A stretch of DNA of 64,000 bases from contig JAVBNT010000010.1 of assembly GCA_031551355.1 (NCBI GenBank), positions 102,417-166,416 of the forward strand. Direction: 5' to 3'. Made by a program: the position numbers and the translations under genes. A model generated the notes under the pieces. It searched no databases, had not been told where the DNA came from, and saw only the letters and a program-made list of their open reading frames with translations. The stretch comes from JAVBNT01 sp031551355 (GTDB lineage: Bacteria; Vulcanimicrobiota; CADAWZ01). Shown one piece after another: positions 52,539 to 61,048 of this stretch (positions are counted from its first letter, which is position 1; the number at the start of each line of letters is the position of its first letter).

Positions 52539-53537
52539 CTATTGAGTCTGGTGCTCTATCGTAACGCTCAGCTTAACTTTTTTGCCTGCCTTCCAAACAG
52601 TAAGCTCAACAACCTGTCCGGGCATACATCCGTTCAGCATCGCTTTAAAATCATCAACGGAAAGAACTCTCTGCCCGTTAAACTCGGTAATGATGTTGCC
52701 CTTGCCAAGCCCGGCCTGCTTTGCAGGACCGTATTCAACCACATTATCAATCAGGATTCCGACTCTTACCGGAAGATCATAATTTTCCGCCATTTCCGCA
52801 TTTAGTGTAATTGCCGAAATACCGATCCAGGGCTTGGGAGAAGACTGGACTTCACCCTTCATCAGATATTTAGCAGTTTTCATCGCGGCGTTTATAGGGA
52901 TGGCAAAACTCAGTCCCTGAGCGTTCTTAAACTCGGAAGTTCCGGTATAAACAAGTGTATTTATACCGATAACCTCACCCTTTAAATTCAAAAGGGCACC
53001 TCCGGAACTCCCGGGATTGATCGCGGCATCAGTCTGTATAAGATCCCTGTACATCACTCCGCGGGTCTTGATGTCTCTGTTTAATGCGCTTATAAGGCCG
53101 GCGGTAACAGTCCAGGTAAACTTAAGCGGATTGCCGATTGCAATAGCCGTCTGACCCATCTGAACTTTGGAGGAGTCACCGAATTTTGGAACAGGAAGCC
53201 CGTTAGCCTTGACCTTAATCACCGCCAGATCCCTATCTTTAGCTATTCCGGCAATAACAGCACTGAACTTTTTGCCGCTTGACAGACCAACCTGTATTGT
53301 TTTTGCTCCGTCAACGACATGGGCATTCGTGATTATAAATCCGTCTTTGGATATTATCACCCCGGAACCTCCGCCTTCCTTACCGGAAGAGAGTATTGTC
53401 AGTATGGAAACCACGGAAGGCTTATTCTTCTTGACAATCGCAACAACAACGTCATCTTTATTCGGATCGGCAGCAAAAGCGGCACAGTTTAAAAAAACGA
53501 AACTAAAAAACAAAAACAATACAAAACTTTTTTTCAT
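52539..53537 (-). CDS. HtrA/DegP-family periplasmic serine protease with PDZ domain
   Basis: Envelope quality-control protease, 332 residues. A Sec signal peptide (MKKSFVLFLFFSFVFLNCAAFA) precedes the trypsin-like domain with His73 in ITNAHVVDG, Asp103 in KDRDLAVIKV and Ser178 in NPGSSGGALL. One PDZ domain follows (GILIDNVVEYGPAKQAGLGKGNIITEFNG), so it is DegS-like in layout but secreted. All catalytic residues are intact. It lies 14 bases downstream of the glycosyltransferase gene and upstream of the ArgRS-like gene. Confidence 0.92.
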   Translation of the reverse strand: MKKSFVLFLFFSFVFLNCAAFAADPNKDDVVVAIVKKNKPSVVSILTILSSGKEGGGSGVIISKDGFIITNAHVVDGAKTIQVGLSSGKKFSAVIAGIAKDRDLAVIKVKANGLPVPKFGDSSKVQMGQTAIAIGNPLKFTWTVTAGLISALNRDIKTRGVMYRDLIQTDAAINPGSSGGALLNLKGEVIGINTLVYTGTSEFKNAQGLSFAIPINAAMKTAKYLMKGEVQSSPKPWIGISAITLNAEMAENYDLPVRVGILIDNVVEYGPAKQAGLGKGNIITEFNGQRVLSVDDFKAMLNGCMPGQVVELTVWKAGKKVKLSVTIEHQTQ

Positions 53538-53551
53538 AAAACAAAACCTCG

Positions 53552-54271
53552 TTAATGAATGAGGGCTTTAGGGCGTTTACGCCTGACAGATGAGTTATAT
53601 CTCCACAGAGCCCACAAGTGCTTCAAATAATTAAAAACTTCCCCGCGGCCGAGCTTACTCTGCCCATGCAGCCTGTCCCTGAATATAAACGGGACTTCCA
53701 CAAAAAATTCATAATTGCCTTTAACAAAAATTTCCAAACCTATTTTGAAGCCAATCTGGTTTATGTCAACTCCCTCGATGATTTCCTTCCTGAAAAAGAA
53801 AAAACCTGACGTAACATCTTTGACGTCAGTAACAAAACGTCCCATCAATATGGCTGTTTTGGAAATAATTCTGCGAATCAAAGGCCAGTTGTCACTGCCG
53901 CCGCCTTTTACATGGCGGCTCCCGATCGCGACCTGGGCTCTGTTTTCTTCAAGAGGTTTTACCATAAACGGAATAATTGAAGGGTCATGGCTGAGATCAG
54001 CGTCCATTACCCCCAAAATATTTCCGGAAGCAACGGCAAATCCGGCAACAACGGCACTTGACAGACCCTCCTTTCCCTTCCGATGGACAACCTTTACATG
54101 AAAGGACTCTTTCAGTTTCTCGGCAATATCGCCGGTACCGTCAGGAGAATTATCATCAACAACAACAATTTCCCCATCTATGGCATTTTCATTAAGAACT
54201 TTAAATATTGATTCAACCAAAATAGGAAGTGATTCGGCTTCATTATAGCATGGTACAACTATGGAAATCAT
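53552..54271 (-). CDS. Polyprenol-phosphate glycosyltransferase (GT2, DPM1-like)
   Basis: Cytosolic-face GT2 enzyme that transfers mannose or glucose from a nucleotide sugar to polyprenyl phosphate. MISIVVPCYNEAESLPIL begins the GT-A fold. DDNSPDGT (39-46) and DADLSHDP (90-97) are the nucleotide and metal motifs, VTSGFFFFRK and QIGFKIGLEI follow, and RDRLHGQSKLG is the usual loop. It lacks the C-terminal TM domain seen in GtrB types, so it is like dolichyl-phosphate mannose synthase. 239 residues is normal. It heads the htrA/argS-like run. Confidence 0.88.
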   Translation of the reverse strand: MISIVVPCYNEAESLPILVESIFKVLNENAIDGEIVVVDDNSPDGTGDIAEKLKESFHVKVVHRKGKEGLSSAVVAGFAVASGNILGVMDADLSHDPSIIPFMVKPLEENRAQVAIGSRHVKGGGSDNWPLIRRIISKTAILMGRFVTDVKDVTSGFFFFRKEIIEGVDINQIGFKIGLEIFVKGNYEFFVEVPFIFRDRLHGQSKLGRGEVFNYLKHLWALWRYNSSVRRKRPKALIH

Positions 54272-54379
54272 AACATAACCTTTTCATAAAAATAGTTCGG
54301 ACAATAAAAAATACAGCCGGCAAATTAATTATAACACAGGTCAAACAAAACTTAAAAACTGTTTTAATAAATAAAACGC

Positions 54380-54844
54380 CTAAAGAGTGACAACTTTGGC
54401 TGCCGACAAAATTTCGGTACAAATTTCATCCATTGAGGCAAGAAAACCGGCTTTTATAGAGTCCATCATGCCGTACTTATCCGCAGAAGAAATACAAACC
54501 ATTATTTTCACACCCTGCTCCTCCAAAAGAAGCAGCCTGCCGGCAAAAGGCTCTTTGTTCGCCAGAGTAACACCGCTGTTAACAAGAATAATGACTCCAG
54601 GCTTCGTTTTGCTTCTGATTAAAGACTGAAAAAACTCAGCGAACAAAACGGCTCCCAATCCTTCCAAACCCTGACCTATCGAATCGGAAGTAATTAAAAG
54701 CAGAGCATTCTTATCCGGTGAAAATGACTTTGAAGGAGCATAGTTCAAACACTCCTTAACAGCGGAATCGTCCCTTACGAGATTCAAGTAGTAATTAAGA
54801 TCTATCTCAGCAAAAGTTTGAGGAAGAACAGTCTTTTCGCCCAA
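54380..54844 (-). CDS. YedF-like DsrE-fold protein
   Basis: Residues 45-154 match the C-terminal domain of the selenium-metabolism protein YedF. LLITSDSIGQGLEGLGAVLFAEFFQSL corresponds to the SSDxxGxGDxELGxxLMxxF pattern, followed by GVIILVNSGVTL, LEEQGVKIMVC and ILSAAKVVTL. The usual CGTC cysteine pair is reduced to a single Cys followed by ISSADKYGM. The N-terminal TusA domain is absent, replaced by a ~45-residue unrelated segment. A role in sulfur or selenium transfer is therefore doubtful. The start is TTG at 54844 with GGAGAG upstream. The next gene in the same direction starts 108 bases on. Confidence 0.72.
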   Translation of the reverse strand: MGEKTVLPQTFAEIDLNYYLNLVRDDSAVKECLNYAPSKSFSPDKNALLLITSDSIGQGLEGLGAVLFAEFFQSLIRSKTKPGVIILVNSGVTLANKEPFAGRLLLLEEQGVKIMVCISSADKYGMMDSIKAGFLASMDEICTEILSAAKVVTL

Positions 54845-55068
54845 AATGCACTCTCCGAAATATTAATTAAGTAATTTGCAAAATTATTTAATAAAATTAA
54901 CAAAAATCAGACTCTGTAAAAGATACGGATAATATAAAATAAAACTTCAACAAAGCAACGTTTTTTCCTCTACGCAGACAGTTTAAGATAGTTTCCAGTT
55001 GTCTGTTTCCGATTTGCCGTGAGCAAATTGCAGGATTTAGATAATTATAAATAAACTATACAGAAATA

Positions 55069-55722
55069 ATGAAAATATATCTGATTGTCATAACGATTAC
55101 AATAACCTTGATGCTCATAACGGCCGGTCCCGGCAAATGTAGCCGCGAATCATCGGGAGAAACTTTGCGTGCCGAAGAAATAATCGGCAGCATTATAAAA
55201 CAAAACAAAAAACTAAACGATTTTTCAGCCGATTTCAATGCCAGAGTTTTTTTTCTGTTTATGGAACTTCCGGTGAATGGAAAAATTTATTTTAAACAGC
55301 CTGATAAACTCAGGGTTAAATTCAATAATATTCCCGATCTGCTGAAAAATCAAAAAGACGCATTCAAATCAGTCGTCCCTAAAGCAGAAAAATATAATCC
55401 CGGTTTATGCAGGCTTATACGTATAGAGAAAAAAAATGAAAAAGAATTTTATCTGATCGGTGTAAAACCGGAAAATCAACAAAACCTCAAAGAAACATTT
55501 CTATGGATAAACACAAAAACCATGCAACCGGACTATATTATTCTGGAATACAAAGACAAGAGTTCCATAGAAGTTGAAAACGAATTTACGGATAAATTTG
55601 ATTTTTCATTGCCTGAGTCACAAAAAGTACAATTCAAATTGCCGGCATTTAAAGGTAAGGCAAGAATAATATACAAAAATTACAGGGTTAATAAAGGGAT
55701 ACCCGACTCCGTCTTCAAATAA
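55069..55722 (+). CDS. LolA-like outer-membrane lipoprotein carrier-type protein
   Basis: A secreted protein of 217 residues with signal sequence MKIYLIVITITITLMLITAG. AEEIIGSIIKQNKKLNDFSA starts the LolA-type half-barrel; GKIYFKQPDKLRVKF is the characteristic strand pair. FLWINTKTMQPDYIILEYKD and VQFKLPAFKGKARIIYKNYR complete it. LolA moves lipoproteins to the outer membrane; members of this wider group (LolA/OM-sorting-like) may have other roles. The upstream ribosome-binding site is weak. It is divergent from the YedF-like gene and followed by a gene-end repeat. Confidence 0.65.
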   Translation: MKIYLIVITITITLMLITAGPGKCSRESSGETLRAEEIIGSIIKQNKKLNDFSADFNARVFFLFMELPVNGKIYFKQPDKLRVKFNNIPDLLKNQKDAFKSVVPKAEKYNPGLCRLIRIEKKNEKEFYLIGVKPENQQNLKETFLWINTKTMQPDYIILEYKDKSSIEVENEFTDKFDFSLPESQKVQFKLPAFKGKARIIYKNYRVNKGIPDSVFK

Positions 55723-55731
55723 AAAATCGGT

Positions 55732-55841
55732 GAAAACTGCGGTGATACAATGTCGGTCTGATTGATTCTTTCGCACACGTAGTTGATCTACGCTTAGCTC
55801 AAAACGCAATCGCCCTCCATTGCCAGACCTTGTTTTGAACG
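55732..55841 (+). repeat. Gene-end repeat, copy 2 (matches 577-693)
   Basis: It begins 9 bases after the LolA-like stop codon with GAAAACTGCGG, then TTTCGCACACGTAG, the hairpin CGTAG/CTACG, GCTTAGCTCAA and CCTTGTTTTGAA. Its orientation relative to the upstream gene equals that of copy 1. Confidence 0.62.
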
Positions 55842-55932
55842 ATTTTTCAGGAAAAAAACTGAGGCGCTGAATAGTGTCTGCATGCGTTGTCAAATCCGAT
55901 ACTCGCTAGTTCGACGCAGCAACCAGACTCCA

Positions 55933-56105
55933 TGTCATTAAGTTAAGTTTTTTTATCGCCGATTTTGCCATCTTTCCGATGTTGACAGATAATTACTGTC
56001 TTTCTCTCACAGAGGGCACAGAGGCCACGGAGGATAGATACAGTGTAAAACTCTCTGTATTCTCCTCTTCTCTGTGAGAAACCATTTTATCTTAACTTAA
56101 TGACA
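55933..56105. mobile_element. Putative MITE with 15-bp terminal inverted repeats
   Basis: TGTCATTAAGTTAAG (55933-55947) and CTTAACTTAATGACA (56091-56105) are exact inverted repeats enclosing 173 bases. A copy of the CACAGAG hairpin (56001-56081) lies inside. AGCAAC occurs on both sides (55918-55923 and 56109-56114) and could be a target duplication. It encodes no protein, so any movement would need a transposase supplied elsewhere. Confidence 0.6.
56001..56081. repeat. CACAGAG hairpin element, copy 2
   Basis: TTTCTCTCACAGAG and CTCTGTGAGAAA form the outer stem; the centre contains CACGGAGGATAGATACAG and AAACTCTCTGTATTCTCC. Same orientation as copies 3 and 4. Confidence 0.68.
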
Positions 56106-56192
56106 TTGAGCAACAAACTACGCCTCACTCGTCGAAATCCGATTTACCTTAGCCTTCAGACACAATTGAGCGCCTCATCATTAATAACTTCT

Positions 56193-57365
56193 CTATTTGG
56201 ATGGGAAAAGCAAATTTACTTCGGTATCGGCATCAAATATATGCATTTTAGACATGTCAATGGCTACTTCAAGTTCTGCGCCGATAGCCGCTTTTGAATG
56301 TGCGTCGACACGGGCGGCCAAAATGGCCTGGCCGATTTTTATATGAATCATTATTTCGGAACCCATAGGCTCTGAAACCTCAACGGTTCCTTTTGCGCCA
56401 TAACGTTTATTTTCTTCTTTTGCGAATACAATATCCTGAATATCTTCGGGACGTATTCCCCAAATGATATCTTTGTCCAAATGATTGTTTAAAGCATCAC
56501 GCCTGTTTTCGGGAATAATAATTTTCAAATCATCAAGCAAAAGAAACATCTCGGAATCTTCCTTGACAATTCTGGCTTTGGCAAAGTTCATTGAAGGGCT
56601 GCCGATAAATCCGGCAACAAATTTGTTGGCAGGGAAATCATAAAGATGCATTGGTGTATCAATCTGCTGAATGATTCCGTCTTTCAAAATTACAATTCTG
56701 TCACCTAACGTCATCGCTTCCGTTTGGTCATGAGTAACATAGACAGTTGTAACACCAAGTCTCTGATGAAGTTTTTGAAGTTCAGCCCTCATCTGGACTC
56801 TGAGCTTCGCATCAAGATTGCTTAGAGGTTCATCCATCAGATAAACTTCAGGTTTACGAACGATAGCCCGTCCCATGGCAACGCGCTGACGCTGACCTCC
56901 GGAAAGCTCTTTTGGTTTACGGTTTAATAAATGGGTTATATCAAGAATTTCAGCGGCATCTTTAACCCTTTTATCAATCTCGTCTTTAGAAAAATTACGC
57001 AGTTTCAAACCAAAGGCCATATTTTCATAAACATCCATATGCGGATAAAGCGCATAGCTCTGAAAAACCATCGCAATGTCCCTGTCTTTGGGAGAGACGT
57101 CATTTACAACTCTGTCGCCGATAAAAATTTCACCGTCGGTTATTTCCTCAAGCCCGGCAATCATCCTCAGAGCTGTAGATTTGCCACAGCCCGACGGGCC
57201 TACCAAAACCAAAAATTCACCGTCGTTTATCTCAAAAGAAGCGTCCTTTATAACATTTACTTCTCTCTTTTCACTGCCTGGCTTCCAAAACTCCCACCAG
57301 TTTTTTTTAGCAGGCTGACTGCCAAAATAGGTCTTTTTCACACTCTTCATACGGACACTGGCCAT
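56193..57365 (-). CDS. MalK/UgpC/MsmX-type ABC transporter ATPase
   Basis: ATPase for CUT1-type carbohydrate importers. Walker A is GPSGCGKST (56-64), the signature is LSGGQRQRVAMGRAIVRKPE, Walker B is VYLMDEPLSNLDAKL, the switch His is in VYVTHDQTEAM, and the C-terminal TOBE domains include IRPEDI and HIFDADTEVNLLF. It carries an unusual ~22-residue insertion (QPAKKNWWEFWKPGSEKREV, 17-36) before the first strand. The ATG at 57365 follows GGAGGAG. No binding protein or permease is nearby, so it probably serves transporters encoded elsewhere, as MsmX does. Length 390. Confidence 0.9.
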   Translation of the reverse strand: MASVRMKSVKKTYFGSQPAKKNWWEFWKPGSEKREVNVIKDASFEINDGEFLVLVGPSGCGKSTALRMIAGLEEITDGEIFIGDRVVNDVSPKDRDIAMVFQSYALYPHMDVYENMAFGLKLRNFSKDEIDKRVKDAAEILDITHLLNRKPKELSGGQRQRVAMGRAIVRKPEVYLMDEPLSNLDAKLRVQMRAELQKLHQRLGVTTVYVTHDQTEAMTLGDRIVILKDGIIQQIDTPMHLYDFPANKFVAGFIGSPSMNFAKARIVKEDSEMFLLLDDLKIIIPENRRDALNNHLDKDIIWGIRPEDIQDIVFAKEENKRYGAKGTVEVSEPMGSEIMIHIKIGQAILAARVDAHSKAAIGAELEVAIDMSKMHIFDADTEVNLLFPSK

Positions 57366-57598
57366 AGAATCTCCTCCGGACAAATCGTTCTTTTACCGCT
57401 TACTGCAAAAACAGACAAACAATATCGGACAATTTAAAAGAAATATCATAACATATAATATTTCAAAATTAAACGGTAAAAACCTGCCTGAAAACCTAAA
57501 AAGACCAAACCATCGAATGTCCGCAAATTAAAAACAGGAAAAGTTTTATCTTTGGGTCGAATATGGGCTTAAACAAAAAAGGGCGAGGTAATAAAAAA

Positions 57599-58558
57599 AT
57601 GAGCAAAAAACTGGCAATCGGTGTAGATCTTGGCGGCAGCCATGTCGCAGCCGGGGCAGTAAATACTGAAGGCGAAATAATAACCTTTTCCGAGAAAAAT
57701 ATCAATAAAAGCGAAAAGGCAAAAAAAATAATAACCAACGACATTTATGGAGTTATTGCCGGATGTCTGGCACAGTTGGGAGACGATTCTAAATACGTAA
57801 AAGGAATCGGTATGGGTATTCCGGGAAGAACCGACAGTAAAAAAGGCCTCTGCGTTTTTGCCCCTAACCTCAAATGGAAAAATGTAGATATCTGCACAAT
57901 GCTGAAAGAAAAAACAGAGATTCCGGTTTTTATATTAAACGATGTAAGAGCAATGGCCGTTGGCGAAAAAGAATTCGGCAACGGCCAAGGCCATGATAAT
58001 TTTTTATGCATCGCAATGGGTACAGGGATCGGCGGAGGAATAATATCTAACGGGCAATTGCTTCTGGGAGCTGACGAAGGAGCCGGAGAAATAGGTCATA
58101 TAACCGTAGAACCGGACGGGCCGCTGTGCGGGTGCGGCAACAGAGGGTGTGTGGAGTCATTGGCTTCCGGTCCGGCCATCGTAATACGGGCAATGGAAGT
58201 GCTGAAAAAATACCCGGAAAGCATTCTTCACAAAGAAGAATTTCTTTCACCCAAAATTATTTTTCATGCCGCTCTCAATGGAGATAAAATGGCACAGGAT
58301 ATCTGGAAGGACACGGGAAAATATCTCGGCCGGGCCATCGCAACAATCGCAACAACAGTAAACCCTGAACTAATCCTGTTTTCCGGCAAAGTATCGGGAG
58401 CTATGGAACTGTTTCTCCCCTCTCTTAAAGAGGAATTAAAGGAAAGGGCAAGAATGGTTCCCACGGAAAATATTAGCTTTATGAGAGCAAAATTTGAAAG
58501 CAATGCCGGTATCATCGGCAGTGCGGCAAGAGCATTTGAGTGTTTGGGGATTATATAG
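57599..58558 (+). CDS. ROK-family sugar kinase (glucokinase-like)
   Basis: Phosphorylates glucose or a related sugar with ATP. The nucleotide motif GVDLGGSHVAAGAV is at 8-21, the catalytic Asp115 in LNDVRA, and phosphate-binding GTGIGGGII at 141-149. The zinc site is His167 with Cys177, Cys179 and Cys184 (CGCGNRGC). The start at 57599 has GAGGT nine bases upstream; a longer frame starts at 57563 but has no such site. 319 residues matches bacterial GlcK. It is divergent from the MalK-type ATPase, and together with glgC suggests sugar uptake and glycogen storage. Confidence 0.88.
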   Translation: MSKKLAIGVDLGGSHVAAGAVNTEGEIITFSEKNINKSEKAKKIITNDIYGVIAGCLAQLGDDSKYVKGIGMGIPGRTDSKKGLCVFAPNLKWKNVDICTMLKEKTEIPVFILNDVRAMAVGEKEFGNGQGHDNFLCIAMGTGIGGGIISNGQLLLGADEGAGEIGHITVEPDGPLCGCGNRGCVESLASGPAIVIRAMEVLKKYPESILHKEEFLSPKIIFHAALNGDKMAQDIWKDTGKYLGRAIATIATTVNPELILFSGKVSGAMELFLPSLKEELKERARMVPTENISFMRAKFESNAGIIGSAARAFECLGII

Positions 58559-58599
58559 TTTCCGGTTATCGGAGCGGCTTATGACTGTGAGGAAAGAAA

Positions 58600-58680
58600 T
58601 CTTAAAAGACAAGGCAGACCCTCACAGAGGTAAATATCTGTAAAAACTCTCTGTGCTCTCATCCCTCTGTGAGGAAAAAT
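58600..58680. repeat. CACAGAG hairpin element, copy 3
   Basis: CTCACAGAGG (58621-58630) and CCTCTGTGAG (58664-58673) form a perfect 10-bp stem. The centre GTAAATATCTGTAAAAACTC matches copy 4. It directly follows the tyrS stop codon and may serve as a terminator-like structure. Confidence 0.7.
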
Positions 58681-59958
58681 TTATTGGAAAACTACAAGAT
58701 GATAGTTCTTCTTGCCGCTGCGCAGCACAAGCAGATTATCTGACGCCAGATCCCCGGCAGTAACGACTTTTTCAACGGCGTCTATTCTTATATTGTTTAT
58801 ATAAATCCCGCCCTGAGACAGCAACTTTCTTGCAGCTCCTTTTGAAGCGGCAACCGAAGTTTCCGCCAGAAGATCAACAAGCTTGAGCCCATCTTTCAGG
58901 CGTGCCGAATCAATTCCGGTTGAAGCTACACCGGCAAAAACCTGCCTGATCATTTCACCGGAAAACCCCTTAATCTCTTCACCATAGAGAATCTGCGAGG
59001 CCTTCACGGCGGAATCGGCTTCTTCTTTGCCATGGACAAGGACAGTCACTTCATAGGCAAGCCTTTTCTGGGCTTCTCTCTTTTCCGGATTCGCTTCAAG
59101 GTCTTTGGCCAAAAGTTCAATTTCTTCCTGTGAAAGGAATGTGAAAAGCTTCAAATATCTGATAACGCAGCTATCCTCAGTCCTTATCCAAAACTGGTAA
59201 AAAGTAAAAGGCGAGGTTCTCGTTTTATCAAGCCATATAGCCCCGTCCACGGTTTTTCCCAGTTTTTGACCGTCAGCCCCGGTTATCAGTGGATTTGTAA
59301 TGCCAAAAACAGTCTCCGCTTTTACACGCCGCACCAAATCAATACCCGAAGTTATATTGCCCCACTGATCGTTGCCGCCCATCTGAAGGCGGCAGCCATA
59401 AATATTATTAAGATGAAGATAATCATACGACTGCAGCAGCATATAGCTGAATTCCGTATAAGAAATACCTTCGTCCCGGGAAAAACGGTTTTTGACGCTC
59501 TCTTTTGCCAGCATATCGCCGACACGGAAATACCGGCCGACATCACGCAAAAAGTCTATAAACGAAAAGGATTTAAGCCAGTCGGCATTATTGACCATTA
59601 CGGCGCAATTATCTTTGCCCTCGAAATCAAGGAATCTCGACAACTGTTTTTTTATCGCCGCAGCGTTTTGCGCCACCTGCTCATCGGAAATAAGATTGCG
59701 CTCTTTTGATTTACCGCTTGGATCGCCGATCATACCGGTGGCTCCGCCGACAAGCGCAAGCGGCTTATGGCCATGCCGCTGAAAATGCGTAAGCAGCATA
59801 ATTGCTAAAAAATTACCGACATGCAAGCTTGACGCCGAAGGATCGAATCCGCAGTAACAGACAATTTTTTCTTCGGCAACAAGCTTCGCCAATTCTTCTT
59901 CCCCTGATACCTGCTCGACAAATCCACGCCATTTTAATTCATCCAAAACACTAGACAT
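58681..59958 (-). CDS. tyrS: Tyrosyl-tRNA synthetase
   Basis: Charges tRNA-Tyr. HVGN (46-49) in CGFDPSASSLHVGNFLAI is the HIGH motif, and KLGKT (232-236) the KMSKS equivalent. LLQSYDYLHL and LQMGGNDQWGNITSG bind tyrosine. The C-terminal S4 RNA-binding domain is present (GAARKLLSQGGIYINNIRID). The length of 425 is normal for TyrRS type 1. The gene stands alone between two direct copies of the CACAGAG hairpin. Confidence 0.96.
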   Translation of the reverse strand: MSSVLDELKWRGFVEQVSGEEELAKLVAEEKIVCYCGFDPSASSLHVGNFLAIMLLTHFQRHGHKPLALVGGATGMIGDPSGKSKERNLISDEQVAQNAAAIKKQLSRFLDFEGKDNCAVMVNNADWLKSFSFIDFLRDVGRYFRVGDMLAKESVKNRFSRDEGISYTEFSYMLLQSYDYLHLNNIYGCRLQMGGNDQWGNITSGIDLVRRVKAETVFGITNPLITGADGQKLGKTVDGAIWLDKTRTSPFTFYQFWIRTEDSCVIRYLKLFTFLSQEEIELLAKDLEANPEKREAQKRLAYEVTVLVHGKEEADSAVKASQILYGEEIKGFSGEMIRQVFAGVASTGIDSARLKDGLKLVDLLAETSVAASKGAARKLLSQGGIYINNIRIDAVEKVVTAGDLASDNLLVLRSGKKNYHLVVFQ

Positions 59959-60014
59959 AAGTTACTCCCTAAAAATGATATATTTTGCAAAAAAGTCAGC
60001 CTCACAAAGATTTA

Positions 60015-60108
60015 ATCCAGTTCCCTCACAGAGGACACAGAACTCACAGAGGTAAACACCTGTAAAAACTCTCGATGTATTTTTTCTCTGTGAGAAAAAA
60101 ATACTCTT
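60015..60108. repeat. CACAGAG hairpin element, copy 4
   Basis: CTCACAGAG (60025-60033) and CTCTGTGAG (60086-60094) form a 9-bp stem. The inside ACTCACAGAGGTAAACACC and CTGTAAAAACTCTC match copy 3. It lies just upstream of tyrS and just after the secreted-protein gene. Confidence 0.68.
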
Positions 60109-60822
60109 CTAAAACGATTTTAAAACAGCAAAAGGAACAAGCCAGGAAGGGCCGGGGACATTCCGCTGCGGATTGCGCAAATAATAAAAAACAATGCCGC
60201 CGCTGTTTTCCTTATCATCTCTTACAAAATAAATTCGCTGCTTGAGCGGAGGAACCTCCGAGCCGGACGAATAATCAAGCATAAAACACCCCCCTCCCGG
60301 GTCGGAAAAAACCGTATATGACGCATTCCGGGTAAAAAGAGTCCCATACCTGCGGCCGGAAATATCCCTGGAAAAGTCACCGTACCACTCCAGATAGTCG
60401 GAATAGCTTACATAGGAAACAACATCAAACTCCGGTTTATCGGCAGCTCCGAAAACATAAAACAAATCATAGGAAGCAACTATGGCAAAAAGAGACAATT
60501 CACCGGAATTCCCGTTACAGGAAAAAATCGCAACTTTTGACTTTGGCATTGCCAGCAGATAAAGCTCTGAAGCCACTGTTTTTTTCTCACAGTCATACTC
60601 CAGAAGCCGCCCATGACGGCCTTCAATCAACCAGCATAGGCCATGGCCGGATTCATCTAAAAATATTTTGCCGGGAATAATTTTTACGCCGGCCTTTACC
60701 GTTTTCTTTCCCCAGGAAAGTTTATAAGCCGGACCGCTCTCTGAATTGCCCCAAAAAGAAAAAACCGGAACTGCCGAGCAAAGTATCAGTAAAACCGATA
60801 GAAATACCGTGTACAAAGGCAT
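60109..60822 (-). CDS. Secreted protein of unknown function
   Basis: I do not recognise this 237-residue protein. The ATG at 60822 follows AAGGAG; the signal peptide MPLYTVFLSVLLILCSAVPV is clear (cleavage near VFS). The mature part is beta-rich with repeated strand pairs (GLCWLIEGRHGRLLEYDCEK, LSLFAIVASYDLFYVFGA, ASYTVFSDPGGGCFMLDYSS), which could be a beta-propeller-like or sandwich fold. No active-site motif is visible. It is divergent from the BACON lipoprotein across about 226 bases. Confidence 0.72.
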   Translation of the reverse strand: MPLYTVFLSVLLILCSAVPVFSFWGNSESGPAYKLSWGKKTVKAGVKIIPGKIFLDESGHGLCWLIEGRHGRLLEYDCEKKTVASELYLLAMPKSKVAIFSCNGNSGELSLFAIVASYDLFYVFGAADKPEFDVVSYVSYSDYLEWYGDFSRDISGRRYGTLFTRNASYTVFSDPGGGCFMLDYSSGSEVPPLKQRIYFVRDDKENSGGIVFYYLRNPQRNVPGPSWLVPFAVLKSF

Positions 60823-61048
60823 ATGATAACTCCTTAAGCCGTCAAAGGTATTTTTTACAAAAAAAATTTTACAAAAAACGGCGGAATCCTTTAAATAAAA
60901 AATAAAACCGAAGCGCATAAAAAATCAAGTTTAGGCAGAGTCAAACATGTATAAAGACTTCGGCTTTTCAGAAGGATTTTCAGCTCCGTACTAGAACTTT
61001 AGTGGTCTAGTCATTATATATTTCTATATCAGGAGGTGCTTTAATTTT

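Larger units (their letters stand above)
55860..56177. repeat. Palindromic repeat split by a nested element
   Basis: The ends TGAGGCGCT (55860-55868) and AGCGCCTCA (56169-56177) are perfect inverted copies, with TGTCTG/CAGACA inside them. The left part (AAATCCGATACTCGCTAG...CGACGCAG) and the right part (CTACGCCTCACTCGTCGAAATCC...TTAGCC) correspond to the two sides of the intact palindrome at 23999-24092. Here ~190 bases separate them. The remainder of 55842-56192 holds no gene. Confidence 0.7.
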
